From contig NZ_LVCF01000004.1 in NCBI RefSeq assembly GCF_001594145.1, forward strand, positions 80,912 through 144,911: a DNA stretch of 64,000 nucleotides, given 5' to 3'. The translations under genes were made by a program, and so were the position numbers. Positions within the stretch are counted from its first letter, which is position 1, and every line of letters starts with the position of its first letter. The notes beneath the pieces were generated by a model, which had not been told where the DNA came from, searched no databases, and was given only the letters and a program-made list of their open reading frames with translations. Shown piece after piece: positions 8,817-17,452 of the stretch. The DNA is from Branchiibius sp. NY16-3462-2. Lineage in GTDB: Bacteria; Actinomycetota; Actinomycetes; Actinomycetales; Dermatophilaceae.

Positions 8817-10412
8817 GTGCGGCGCATCGTCGCCGCGGTCGCACTCCTGCTGGTCCTTCTCGTCTGGTCGGCCCCGACGGCCGCCGCCCACGCGTACGTC
8901 ATCTCACAGTCGCCGACCAGCGGCGCTGAGTTGGCGGCGTCGCCGGCGGCGGTCGTCGTGCGGTTCTCCGAACCGGTCGCCCTTGCCTCGGGAACTGCCA
9001 CGTCCGTAGTCTCCAGCTCCGGTGAGCGGGTCGACAACGGGTCACCGGTTCTGCGGGGGGACCTGCTGACGATTCCGTTGCGGCACAGTCTACCCAGAGA
9101 CGTCTACGTCGCCAACTGGTCGGTGATTTCCGCCGATAGTCACCCGGTTGGTGGCTCCCTGCAGTTCGGCGTGGGCGTCCCGACCACGGCCGTCGCCGAA
9201 CCTGCTGCACCGCAACCGAGTTCCCTGCTGCAGCTGATCAACGGTGTGCTCAAGGGTCTGGTCTATCTGGGGCTGGTCGCGGCGCTGGGCGCTCCGATCG
9301 CTGCTCGACTGCTGCACGTCTCGCTACCGACCCGCTGGGTGGCCGCCGGCTTCCTGGCGGCCGCGGCCGGCTCCGTGCTGCAGATCCCGGTCCAGTACCT
9401 GTGGGGTGCCTCGGCCAGTCGCGCGACCTGGGGTGGGTTGGTGCAGTCGTTCGGTTCGACCTATGCCCTGACGATCTACCTGCGCGTGGTCCTGCTGGTG
9501 CTGGCGTGGGTCGTGCGGCGGTGGCTGTCCGTGTTTGTCGTGGTGGCGTTGCTCGTCGTCGCGACGGTGGTCCGCAACGGTCATGGCGGCGCCGAGGGCG
9601 GCTGGATCTTCGTCTCGACCCTGGCGCACGCGATCGCGGCTACCGCGTGGATCGGCGGACTGCTGGTGCTGGGTTGGGCGATGCTGACCCGGCGGCTCGA
9701 GGTGGCCCAGTTGCGGCGGTTGCCGTTGTGGGCCCGGTACGCCGGCGCTGCGGGCGCGGGCATCGCGGCGACGGGCGGGGCCCAAGCCGTCGTGCAGGTG
9801 CGGTATCCAGCGGCGCTGGTCCACACGACGTACGGGTGGGTGCTACTGGCCAAGGTGGCGCTGGTCGCCGTCGCCGGATTCTTCGCGATCCGCGGAAACC
9901 GTTGGGTGACAACGCATTCCCGTCTAGCAACCCGACCTGAGCCAGGAGAGACCGCGCGCCTGCGGCGGTTCGCCCGGCGCGAGGCCGTTCTCGGGACCGC
10001 GATCGTGATCGTGTCGGGAGTGCTGTCCTCAGTCGACCCCGCCCAGGCGACGTACGCACCCACCACGCCCCAGACCCTCACCGCAGGGCCGTACACCGTC
10101 GAGCTGCGCATCGCGCCCGCACGCCGGGGTCCGGTCGGCTTCCGGGTGACGGTGACCGGCGCCGCAGACGCCACGCCGCTGGCCCAGCAGGTCGACCTGA
10201 CGCTGAACCAGCCGGGTGGCGCGACCCGCGCGCTACCGGTCGAGTTCACCGCCCGCATCCCCGGGACCATCCACTCCGGCCAACCCGTCCCGATAACGTT
10301 CGTCAGTTCGGTGGTCGTGCTCCCCGATATCGGTGACTGGCAGGCCCAGCTGACCGTTGTGGCCAGCGAGACCGAGCAGTACAGCGCCGCAACCCAATTC
10401 ACTGCTTACTAG
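8817..10412 (+). CDS. CopC-CopD fusion copper resistance/transport protein (YcnJ-like)
   Basis: Protein of 531 residues. A signal peptide ends at AAA|HAYVISQSP, giving the N-terminal histidine that CopC-type domains use to bind copper; the CopC fold runs to about residue 120. A CopD-type membrane domain of about eight helices follows (about residues 135-410), and a C-terminal soluble beta-rich region (about 415-531) comes last, the layout of Bacillus YcnJ. GTG start is 4 bases after the YcnI-like gene. The next gene starts 9 bases downstream behind AGGAG, so all three may be co-transcribed. Direction of copper movement cannot be told from sequence. Confidence 0.87.
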   Translation: MRRIVAAVALLLVLLVWSAPTAAAHAYVISQSPTSGAELAASPAAVVVRFSEPVALASGTATSVVSSSGERVDNGSPVLRGDLLTIPLRHSLPRDVYVANWSVISADSHPVGGSLQFGVGVPTTAVAEPAAPQPSSLLQLINGVLKGLVYLGLVAALGAPIAARLLHVSLPTRWVAAGFLAAAAGSVLQIPVQYLWGASASRATWGGLVQSFGSTYALTIYLRVVLLVLAWVVRRWLSVFVVVALLVVATVVRNGHGGAEGGWIFVSTLAHAIAATAWIGGLLVLGWAMLTRRLEVAQLRRLPLWARYAGAAGAGIAATGGAQAVVQVRYPAALVHTTYGWVLLAKVALVAVAGFFAIRGNRWVTTHSRLATRPEPGETARLRRFARREAVLGTAIVIVSGVLSSVDPAQATYAPTTPQTLTAGPYTVELRIAPARRGPVGFRVTVTGAADATPLAQQVDLTLNQPGGATRALPVEFTARIPGTIHSGQPVPITFVSSVVVLPDIGDWQAQLTVVASETEQYSAATQFTAY

Positions 10413-10420
10413 GAGTTGTG

Positions 10421-11710
10421 ATGGCCCGATACGAATCCGTGCTAGAGGCGGTTGGTGGTACGCCGCTGATCCGGCTCACCCGTGGCGTCCCGTCGGGCGG
10501 GCCGCGGGTCTACGTCAAACCGGAATGGCTCAACCCCGGTGGCAGCGTCAAGGACCGGGCCGCAGTGTGGATGCTGCGGCAGGCTGAACGCGACGGGCTG
10601 CTCCGCCCGGGCGGCACCGTCGTGGAACTGACGAGCGGCAATACGGGCATCGGATTAGCAATGGCCGCAGCGCATCTGGGCTATTCGTGCGTCATCTTCA
10701 CGAGTTCGAAGATCTCGAGCGAGAAGCGCAACCAGATCACGGCGTACGGCGCGCGGCTGGAGTTGGTCGACACGTTCGTGCCGAAGGATCACCCGGACAG
10801 CCTGCGGTCGCATGCCGAACGCTTCGTGGAGCAGACACCCGGCGCGTGGTTGGCGGCGCAGTACGACAACGCGGCCAATGCGCAGGCGCACTACGAAACG
10901 ACCGGGCCGGAGATCTGGGCGGACACCGACGGCCAGGTGACGCACGTCGTGTCGACCATCGGCACCGGCGGCACCATCTCGGGGACCGCCCGGTATTTGA
11001 AGGAGATCAGTGGAGGACGCGTCCGGGTGATCGGCGCGGACCCGCTCACCTCGTCGTACGCCGGGGGAGACGGCAGCCAGAAGGCGATCGAAGGCGCGGG
11101 TCACTTCGTGCATCCGGAAGCGACGGTCGATATCTGGCCGACCGCCCTCGACCTGAGCCTGATCGACAAGATCCTCCCGGTGGCCGATGAGGACGCCATC
11201 GCCGCCATCCGGGAGTTGGCGACCACCGAGGGGATCCTCGCGGGCGGATCGTCCGGGGTGGCCCTGGCCGCAGGACGATGGGTGGCGGCGGACTTGGGTT
11301 CCGACGACGTCGTCGTGATCCTGCTGCCGGATTCGGGGCGCGCGTACCTGTCGACCTACTTCAACCGGAAGTGGTTGGCGGACAATGGGTTCGGGACGCT
11401 CGAGGACACACCCTCAGATCCCGCCGTCTTCGTGACCGCGCAGGAGGCAGGAGTAGCAGCGGCCGCCCGGTTGATCGCCGACGGGATCCCGCAGGATGCT
11501 CCGGTCTTCGTGGCGTATCCGCGTGAGCGGCGCGTCCTCGCTCCGCATCCCAGTGACCTGCTCGGCTGGACGACACCAGCGTTACTACGCGATCACGAGA
11601 CGGCACGGGCCGCCGCCCGGCCGCTCAGCCCTGACACGGTCAGCCCCGTCCTGCGCAACGGCCGGGTCGTCGGCGTGCAGGGGGACGCCGGGCAGGGCGA
11701 TCTGCAGTAG
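10421..11710 (+). CDS. Cysteine-synthase-like PLP enzyme with a degenerate C-terminal CBS-like region
   Basis: Fold-type II PLP enzyme of 429 residues. The first 320 residues resemble CysK/CBS: VGGTPLIRL, PLP lysine in NPGGSVKDR (Lys44), TSGNTG, IGTGGTISGTARYLKE and GGSSGVAL. After YLSTYFNRKWLADNGF the protein continues for about 110 residues, where RNGRVVGVQ near the end looks like one strand of a CBS domain, so I read it as a worn CBS pair. Start is ATG 10421, since AGGAG lies 5 bases before it. It follows the copper pair directly, which is an unusual neighbour. Likely product cysteine or cystathionine; substrate choice is open. At least two TTA codons. Confidence 0.82.
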   Translation: MARYESVLEAVGGTPLIRLTRGVPSGGPRVYVKPEWLNPGGSVKDRAAVWMLRQAERDGLLRPGGTVVELTSGNTGIGLAMAAAHLGYSCVIFTSSKISSEKRNQITAYGARLELVDTFVPKDHPDSLRSHAERFVEQTPGAWLAAQYDNAANAQAHYETTGPEIWADTDGQVTHVVSTIGTGGTISGTARYLKEISGGRVRVIGADPLTSSYAGGDGSQKAIEGAGHFVHPEATVDIWPTALDLSLIDKILPVADEDAIAAIRELATTEGILAGGSSGVALAAGRWVAADLGSDDVVVILLPDSGRAYLSTYFNRKWLADNGFGTLEDTPSDPAVFVTAQEAGVAAAARLIADGIPQDAPVFVAYPRERRVLAPHPSDLLGWTTPALLRDHETARAAARPLSPDTVSPVLRNGRVVGVQGDAGQGDLQ

Positions 11711-11713
11711 GAA

Positions 11714-12037
11714 TCAACTGCAGATCGTGGTCGGCTGGTTGCCCGGTGCGGGCTTGAATTGCTCGGAGTGTCCGTGCTCGTCGCGGAAGAACACGCGGTC
11801 TCCCACCAACTTCACCTCGCCGCGTTGTTCGGGGTTGTCCCAGCCGGACGGTGGATTTCCGTTGCCGTCGTCCAGCACGCCGTCGACGCGCGTGAACCAG
11901 TTGGCGTCGATCTGGAGATCGCGAATGCCGCAATGCATATACAGACTCACCGATCGCCACGACGGTTCGCCAGCGGACGACGTGCAGCCGCTCAGGCCCA
12001 GGAGCGGGGCCACGAGCAGAACCGGCCACCGACGCAT
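11714..12037 (-). CDS. Small hypothetical lipoprotein
   Basis: Product of 107 residues that I do not recognise. The N-terminus has a basic start, a hydrophobic stretch and the lipobox LSGC (Cys18), so it is predicted to be a lipoprotein on the outer face of the membrane. Two further cysteines (HCG near residue 36 and TICS at the end) could form a disulfide. It is convergent with the cysteine-synthase-like gene, only 3 bases away, and divergent from the TetR gene. Confidence 0.6.
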   Translation of the reverse strand: MRRWPVLLVAPLLGLSGCTSSAGEPSWRSVSLYMHCGIRDLQIDANWFTRVDGVLDDGNGNPPSGWDNPEQRGEVKLVGDRVFFRDEHGHSEQFKPAPGNQPTTICS

Positions 12038-12119
12038 CCTGCGATCATGTCAGCGTGGCCCCCGTCCCGGAACCGCATAGCGGTCACCGTTTGCGCATCG
12101 CTGCTACGGTCTGTCGTCC

Positions 12120-12704
12120 ATGAGCGAGCAGAGTCGCCGCGACCAATTGTTGGACCGCGTGGTGGACTACGTGCTGGAGCACGGTGTCGCCGATCTGACG
12201 TTGCGCGATCTGGCCGCGGCGGTGGGTTCGAACAACCGGATGTTGATCTACTACTTCGGTAGCCGGGACGAGTTGATCCACACGGCTCTGGAATCAGCGG
12301 CCGCTCGCTTTCCTCGAATGGTTTCGCTATTCGAGGTGTTGGACGATACGGCGAATCCCCCTGCTATACGGTTCCATTCGGCCTGGGACCTGATCGGCGC
12401 GCAGGAGAACCTGCCCTTCCATCGACTGTTCTTCCAGGTGCTGGGCTTAGCTGGGTTCGCCCCTGACCGGTTCGCCGGGTTCCTGGCGACCGTCGGTTCG
12501 GAGTGGTCAGCGCACGTACAGGAAGCGCTCGTCAGCGACGGATGGGATCCGATCGAGGCGATGGCGACCGCACATGCTGTGGTGGCCACGTGGCGTGGTC
12601 TGCAACTGACCCTGCTTAGCGGTGGCGATCCCGTCGTGGTCGCGGAAGCCGCGCGCCGCAGCATCGAAGCCCTCGTCGTCCAGGTCGCCGAATCTGCTGT
12701 GTAA
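12120..12704 (+). CDS. TetR-family transcriptional regulator
   Basis: 194-residue DNA-binding regulator. The N-terminal TetR helix-turn-helix is clear: ADLTLRDLAAAVGSNNRMLIYYFGSRDELI (about residues 24-53). The rest is the helical ligand-binding/dimer domain. A near-perfect palindrome lies between this gene and the FMN monooxygenase downstream, so the regulator probably controls that gene pair, and perhaps not itself, because the palindrome is 3' of it. Ligand unknown. Confidence 0.85.
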   Translation: MSEQSRRDQLLDRVVDYVLEHGVADLTLRDLAAAVGSNNRMLIYYFGSRDELIHTALESAAARFPRMVSLFEVLDDTANPPAIRFHSAWDLIGAQENLPFHRLFFQVLGLAGFAPDRFAGFLATVGSEWSAHVQEALVSDGWDPIEAMATAHAVVATWRGLQLTLLSGGDPVVVAEAARRSIEALVVQVAESAV

Positions 12705-12731
12705 ACATCGTGTTTCAGCCCTTCCGCCGAA

Positions 12732-12751
12732 AGTGAACCATTTGGTTCACT
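12732..12751. promoter_or_regulatory. Palindromic operator in front of the FMN monooxygenase gene
   Basis: Two 9-base arms, AGTGAACCA and TGGTTCACT, are exact inverse complements separated by two bases. The site ends 7 bases before the ATG at 12759 and overlaps where the ribosome-binding site would lie. Its size and symmetry suit a TetR-family dimer, and a TetR gene ends just upstream. That this regulator binds here is inference. Confidence 0.7.
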
Positions 12752-12758
12752 CAAAGGC

Positions 12759-14180
12759 ATGGCATCGCACTCCACGCCCCGCCGGATGCGTCTCGGCGTC
12801 TTCGAAGTCGCCGGTCCCCAGGTCGGCGGAACGCTCAGCTGGCCCCACCCGAGGGCAACCTCAAAGCGCTACCACGAGCCGTCGTACTGGGTGGATATGG
12901 CTCAGCTCCTCGATGGGGCGGGCTTCGACTTCCTCTTCTTCGCCGACGGGTACGGTTACCCGGCGATCGACGGGGACATCGCGCCCGGAGCCGTCCAACA
13001 CGGCGTCAACTTCGGCAGCCTCGACCCGATGCTGCTCATCCCGATCCTGGCCCAAGCGACGCGGCGACTCGGTTTCGTGGTCACGTCCTCGACCGGCCTG
13101 GACCACCCGGTGCAGATGGCCCGGCGGTTCGCCACCCTGGACCACCTCACCGGCGGCCGGATCGGCTGGAACATCGTGACCGGGTCCTCACAGAACGTGA
13201 TCGCCGAGGTCTTCGGGCATGACCAGATGGCCAAACACGATGACCGCTACGCGCAGGCGGCGGAGTACGTCGAACTGGCCACCAAGTTCTGGGAGACCGT
13301 CTGGGAGGACGACGCTCTGGTGATGGACCCGGCGACTGGGGTCTTCGCCGACGGGTCCAAGCTGCACCGGCTCGAACACGACGGGACCCACTACCGGTCC
13401 TCGGGCTACTTCACCGTCGACCCGTCCCCACAGCGCACCCCCGTGCTGTTCCAAGCAGGCACCTCGCCCGCGGGTCGGCAACTGGCCGCCACCTGGGCGG
13501 AGACCGTCTTCGTCCAGGGGACGACCCCGTCCCACACGGCGGGCAATGTCGCCGACATCCGCCGACGCGCGTTCGAGATGGGCCGGGACGGGGACGCCGT
13601 CATCACGATGGCCGGGGTCTCGGTGACGGTCGCCCCCACCAGCGCCGAGGCAGCCGACCAGCGGGCAGCCTTCGACGCCCTGCAGAACGATGCCGTGGTC
13701 AATGCGCTCTACGCGGGCAACACCGGCATCGACCTGCTGTCGTTGGATCCGGCCGGGACTCTGGAGCAGGTGATCGGCACGGGAGCGGTCGGGCAGATGG
13801 GTACGAGCAACATCGAGCGCTTCCTCGGGCCGGATGCGCCAACAGTCGGCCAGATCATCGATGATCTGCGCGGCAAAGGGACTCGCGGTTTCCAGGTCAC
13901 CGGTTCGCCCACGGAGGTCGCCGACCAGTTGGAGGACCTGATGGTGACGACCGGCCTCGATGGCTTCTTGCTGGAGCCAATCTTCGATCTACCCGACCTG
14001 ACCGATTTCGTCGAGCTGGTGGTGCCGCAGTTGCGTCGGCGAGGGCTGCTGCCGGACGACCCAGATACCGGTACTTTCCGCTCGCAACTCGGCATCGGGG
14101 CAGCGACGAACCCGGACCGACTCGCCGCCACGCATCCGGGGCACGCGGGTGAGTCGGCCATCATCGAGGAGAGCGCCTAG
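12759..14180 (+). CDS. FMN-dependent monooxygenase, NtaA/SnaA/DszA family
   Basis: Flavin-utilising (reduced FMN) monooxygenase of 473 residues in the bacterial-luciferase-like superfamily. Diagnostic stretches are YWVDMAQLLDGAGFDFLFFADG, TSSTGLDHPVQMARRFATLDHLTGGRIGWNIVTG and TPVLFQAGTSPAGRQLAATWAE, as in DszA-, NtaA- and SnaA-type enzymes acting on sulfones or aminopolycarboxylates. It cannot work alone: the reductase gene starts at its last base (stop 14178-14180, GTG 14180). A TetR operator sits just before the start. Substrate unknown; given the sulfur genes nearby, an organosulfur compound is a reasonable guess. Confidence 0.87.
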   Translation: MASHSTPRRMRLGVFEVAGPQVGGTLSWPHPRATSKRYHEPSYWVDMAQLLDGAGFDFLFFADGYGYPAIDGDIAPGAVQHGVNFGSLDPMLLIPILAQATRRLGFVVTSSTGLDHPVQMARRFATLDHLTGGRIGWNIVTGSSQNVIAEVFGHDQMAKHDDRYAQAAEYVELATKFWETVWEDDALVMDPATGVFADGSKLHRLEHDGTHYRSSGYFTVDPSPQRTPVLFQAGTSPAGRQLAATWAETVFVQGTTPSHTAGNVADIRRRAFEMGRDGDAVITMAGVSVTVAPTSAEAADQRAAFDALQNDAVVNALYAGNTGIDLLSLDPAGTLEQVIGTGAVGQMGTSNIERFLGPDAPTVGQIIDDLRGKGTRGFQVTGSPTEVADQLEDLMVTTGLDGFLLEPIFDLPDLTDFVELVVPQLRRRGLLPDDPDTGTFRSQLGIGAATNPDRLAATHPGHAGESAIIEESA

Positions 14181-14698
14181 TGGCGACAGGGATCGCCTCG
14201 GCGCTGACCCAGGTCGGCGGACCAGACCGGATCAAGCACGCCTTCGGCCGCTTCACCCAGGGTGTCGTCGCACTGGCAGCCTTGATCGATGACCACCCGG
14301 AGATCATGGTCGTCTCGACCTTCACCGTCGGTGTGTCCTTCGACCCGCCGTTGGCCTCATTCGCAGCCGATCATCGCTCGGTCACTTGGCCGCAGCTGGC
14401 CAGGGCCGAAGCGATTGGTGTCACGGCGCTGTCTGGCGAACAAGCTTCTGTCGTCTATCAGTTGGCGGGGTCCGACCGGGCTCGCCGGTTCGATGCCGTG
14501 CCGTGGTCGGTCGGCGATCAAGGGGAGGTCCTGCTGGACCACGGCGCCGCCTGGTTCAGCTGTGCGCTGGAAGCCGCTCATCCGGCCGGGGATCACGATA
14601 TGGTGCTGCTCCGCGTCCGCAGTCACGCGGACGAACCAGGGCGTCGGCCCATCATTCTGCAGCGCAGCACATTGCACACCCTGGACGCGGCCTCGTAG
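14180..14698 (+). CDS. NAD(P)H:FMN reductase, flavin-reductase-like domain
   Basis: Small flavin reductase (172 residues) that supplies FMNH2 to the monooxygenase encoded just upstream. The FMN-binding fold is seen in HAFGRFTQGVVAL, STFTVGVSFDPPLASFAAD and the later DAVPWSVGDQGEVLLDHGAAWFSCALEAAHPAGDHDMVLLRV, which match the HpaC/DszD/SnaC family. It starts at a GTG whose G is the last base of the upstream stop codon, so translation is coupled and near-equimolar. Confidence 0.85.
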   Translation: MATGIASALTQVGGPDRIKHAFGRFTQGVVALAALIDDHPEIMVVSTFTVGVSFDPPLASFAADHRSVTWPQLARAEAIGVTALSGEQASVVYQLAGSDRARRFDAVPWSVGDQGEVLLDHGAAWFSCALEAAHPAGDHDMVLLRVRSHADEPGRRPIILQRSTLHTLDAAS

Positions 14699-14704
14699 TT
14701 CAGG

Positions 14705-15031
14705 TCAGCCGCCGTTGGCGCACAACTGCTCCATCGGCAGCCGCAGCGTCGTCTGCGAGGTGTCGGCCGGGTTGAAGCAGACCCATACGATCCTGCCCTG
14801 CTGAGAGAACTCAGCCGCCGACACGGTCCCGGTGGTTTCCAGCGAACGCCCGTTCGCGACGTACGCCACCCGCAACGACAGGTCGGAGCCGGACGGGGTG
14901 GACGAGACCACGGACCCCGCCGCCATCCCACGGGTCGCCACGACGGCCGGTTGCGACACGTGTCTCCAGACCAGGACCCCCACCAGCAGCACGAGGACAG
15001 GGAGCAACAACCTAGGGGAGAGCTTCGGCAT
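14705..15031 (-). CDS. Hypothetical single-pass exported/membrane protein
   Basis: 108 residues with a hydrophobic segment at about 7-23 (LLLPVLVLLVGVLVW), then a mainly polar extracytoplasmic part with two cysteines (VCFNP and QLCANGG). No family recognised. Its start lies 20 bases inside the end of the upstream DUF4126 gene, which suggests translational coupling. It ends 7 bases from the convergent flavin reductase. Confidence 0.6.
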   Translation of the reverse strand: MPKLSPRLLLPVLVLLVGVLVWRHVSQPAVVATRGMAAGSVVSSTPSGSDLSLRVAYVANGRSLETTGTVSAAEFSQQGRIVWVCFNPADTSQTTLRLPMEQLCANGG

Positions 15032-15611
15032 TGCGCCTTCTCTGGGTGAAGCGACGCACCCGTCGGACCAGGACGTACCCCGCCCACGCCATCAACGCCA
15101 GAATGATCACAACCAGAATGGGGACGAAAACCGCTGCGAGACTGAGGAAAAGCGCCGAGATGTCCTCCGAGACGGACAGCACCGGGGCTGCGACCCCACC
15201 GGTCGACACATTGGCGACGGGCCGGATGGCGGTCTTACCGCTGTGCATGATGCCGGCGATGACCAGACCGCCGACGAAGCCCAGCCACGAATGGTCCTGC
15301 ATGAACTGGGAGTGATCCAGCTGGGATGACGCCTGCACGCCGGCGCCGATCACCCCGCCGGTCAGCGGTCGGATGATCGTGCCGGCCATGTCGTTGATGC
15401 TGTCGACGGCGGGGATCTTGTCCAGCACGATTTCCGAGATCAGCAGCAGCGCCGCGATCCCGATCGCCCACCACGAGCCGATCCACGCGAAGCCCGGCGG
15501 TAGGTCGATGACCGTGGTGAAGCGGTCGAGCACGCCGACGATCAGGAACGGGATGTAGGCGTTGAGCCCTGCGGCTGCGGTGAGGCCGAGGCCGGTGAGC
15601 AACGCGAACAT
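15012..15611 (-). CDS. DUF4126 family membrane protein
   Basis: 199-residue protein with about four to five hydrophobic segments and the pattern AGLNAYIPFLIVGVLDRF near the start, then VLDKIPAVDSINDMAGTIIRPLTGG, both typical of DUF4126 (function unknown). The C-terminus is a hydrophobic helix followed by a basic tail (VRRVRRFTQRRR). Divergent from metG with a 53-bp gap. Confidence 0.75.
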   Translation of the reverse strand: MFALLTGLGLTAAAGLNAYIPFLIVGVLDRFTTVIDLPPGFAWIGSWWAIGIAALLLISEIVLDKIPAVDSINDMAGTIIRPLTGGVIGAGVQASSQLDHSQFMQDHSWLGFVGGLVIAGIMHSGKTAIRPVANVSTGGVAAPVLSVSEDISALFLSLAAVFVPILVVIILALMAWAGYVLVRRVRRFTQRRRNAEALP

Positions 15612-15664
15612 GGCCCCAGAATCTAGGTAGGGGGCGCAGAACGCAAACGCCTAGGATTCACGGT

Positions 15665-17452
15665 GTGAAGGTTCTCTCCGCTGTCGCCTGGCCGTACACC
15701 AACGGGCCGCGCCATATCGGCCATGTCGCCGGTTTCGGTGTGCCCTCCGATGTGTTCAGCCGGTACATGCGGATGGCCGGTCACGACGTACTCATGGTCT
15801 CCGGCACTGACGAGCACGGCACCCCGATCCTGGTCCTGGCCGACCAGGAGGGGCTGTCCGTGCAGGAGGTCGTCGACAAGTACAACGCGATCATCGCCCA
15901 GGACCTGGTCGACCTTGGTCTGTCGTATGACCTGTTCACCCGCACCACGACGCGCAACCACTACGCCGTGGTGCAGGAGATGTTCCGCACCATCCACGCC
16001 AACGGTTACCTGGTCGAGCAGACCGCCACCTCGGCGATCAGCCCGTCCACCGGGCGCACGCTGCCGGACCGCTACCTCGAAGGCACTTGTCCCATCTGCG
16101 GATTCCCCGAGGCGCGCGGCGACCAGTGCGACAACTGCGGGAACCAGCTGGACGCCTCCGACCTGATCAACCCGCGCTCGAAGATCAACGGGGAGACCCC
16201 GGAGTTCATCGAGACCCAGCACTTCTTCCTCGACCTGCCCGCGCTGGCCGACGCGTTGCAGGAGTGGCTGGCCGCGGTGGACGAGCGCGGCGACTGGCGC
16301 CCCGGCGTCATCAACTTCGCCAAGAACATCGCGAACGACATGAAGCCGCGCGCGATGACCCGCGACATCGACTGGGGCATCCCCGTCCCGCTGCCCGGCT
16401 GGGAGGGCAAGCGGCTCTACGTCTGGTTCGACGCCGTTATCGGTTATCTGTCCGCCTCCATCGAGTGGGCCCGCCGGCTGGGCGAGCCCGAGCGGTGGCG
16501 CGAATGGTGGAACGACCCGGAGGCCGTCTCCTATTACTTCCAGGGCAAGGACAACATCACCTTCCACGCCCAGATCTGGCCGGCGGAGTTGCTGGGGTAC
16601 GCCGGTGCCGGCGCCAAGGGTGGCACCCCGGGGGAGTACGGCGTGCTGGACCTGCCGACCCAGGTCGTCGCCTCGGAGTTCATGACCATGGAGGGCAAGC
16701 AGTTCTCCACCTCCCGCGGTCACGTGATCTACGTGCAGGACGTCGTGGCCCGCTACGGCCCCGACCCGTTGCGCTACTTCATCAGCGCCGCTGGCCCGGA
16801 GACCGCTGACGCCGACTTCACCTGGGCCGAGTTCGTCCAGCGCAACAACTCCGAACTGGTCGCCGGTTGGGGCAACCTGGTCAACCGCACCGCCACGATG
16901 ATCAACAAGTCCTTCGGGCAGATCCCGGCACCGGGTGAGCTGGAGCCGGTCGACAAGGAACTGTTGTCGGAGATCTCCGAAGGGTTCGGCACCGTCGGTG
17001 ACCTCATCGAGCGACACCGGCAGAAGGCCGCCCTGGCCGAAGCCATGCGCCTGGTCCGCCTCACCAACGCCTATGTGTCCGAGACCGAGCCGTTCAAGCT
17101 CAAGTCGCAGGACCAGCAGGAGCGGCTGGCCACCATCCTGCACACGCTGGCCCAGTCGGTCTCGGATCTGAACACGATGCTGGCGCCGTTCCTGCCGCAC
17201 GCGGCCAACCGCGTCGCCCAGGTGCTCGGAGCGACCGGGGAGTTCATGCCGATGCCCCGGCTGGAGACCGTCGAGGACCTCGACGACTCCTCGCGCAGCT
17301 ACCCGGTGATCACCGGCGACTACTCCCGCACCCCGCGCTGGGGTTCGGTCCCGGTCACGGTGGGTACGCCGATCGGCAAGCCCGCGCCCGTCTTCACCAA
17401 ACTCGACCCCTCGGTGGTCGAGGAGGAGATTGCGCGCCTGAGTCCCTCATGA
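15665..17452 (+). CDS. metG: Methionyl-tRNA synthetase
   Basis: Class I aminoacyl-tRNA synthetase that charges tRNA-Met, 595 residues. The HIGH signature is intact (PRHIGHVAG, about residues 16-24), a zinc knuckle appears as CPICGFPEARGDQCDNCG (about 142-159) and the KMSKS-equivalent loop is QFSTSRG (about 343-349). The DALR-type anticodon-binding domain follows, with WGNLVNR at its start. No C-terminal tRNA-binding (Trbp111) domain is present. GTG start; the end overlaps tatD by 4 bases (ATGA). Confidence 0.96.
   Translation: MKVLSAVAWPYTNGPRHIGHVAGFGVPSDVFSRYMRMAGHDVLMVSGTDEHGTPILVLADQEGLSVQEVVDKYNAIIAQDLVDLGLSYDLFTRTTTRNHYAVVQEMFRTIHANGYLVEQTATSAISPSTGRTLPDRYLEGTCPICGFPEARGDQCDNCGNQLDASDLINPRSKINGETPEFIETQHFFLDLPALADALQEWLAAVDERGDWRPGVINFAKNIANDMKPRAMTRDIDWGIPVPLPGWEGKRLYVWFDAVIGYLSASIEWARRLGEPERWREWWNDPEAVSYYFQGKDNITFHAQIWPAELLGYAGAGAKGGTPGEYGVLDLPTQVVASEFMTMEGKQFSTSRGHVIYVQDVVARYGPDPLRYFISAAGPETADADFTWAEFVQRNNSELVAGWGNLVNRTATMINKSFGQIPAPGELEPVDKELLSEISEGFGTVGDLIERHRQKAALAEAMRLVRLTNAYVSETEPFKLKSQDQQERLATILHTLAQSVSDLNTMLAPFLPHAANRVAQVLGATGEFMPMPRLETVEDLDDSSRSYPVITGDYSRTPRWGSVPVTVGTPIGKPAPVFTKLDPSVVEEEIARLSPS

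Noticed and set aside
15623..17200. Long minus-strand open frame opposite metG
   Set aside because: Composition-driven shadow. The plus strand has all MetG motifs.
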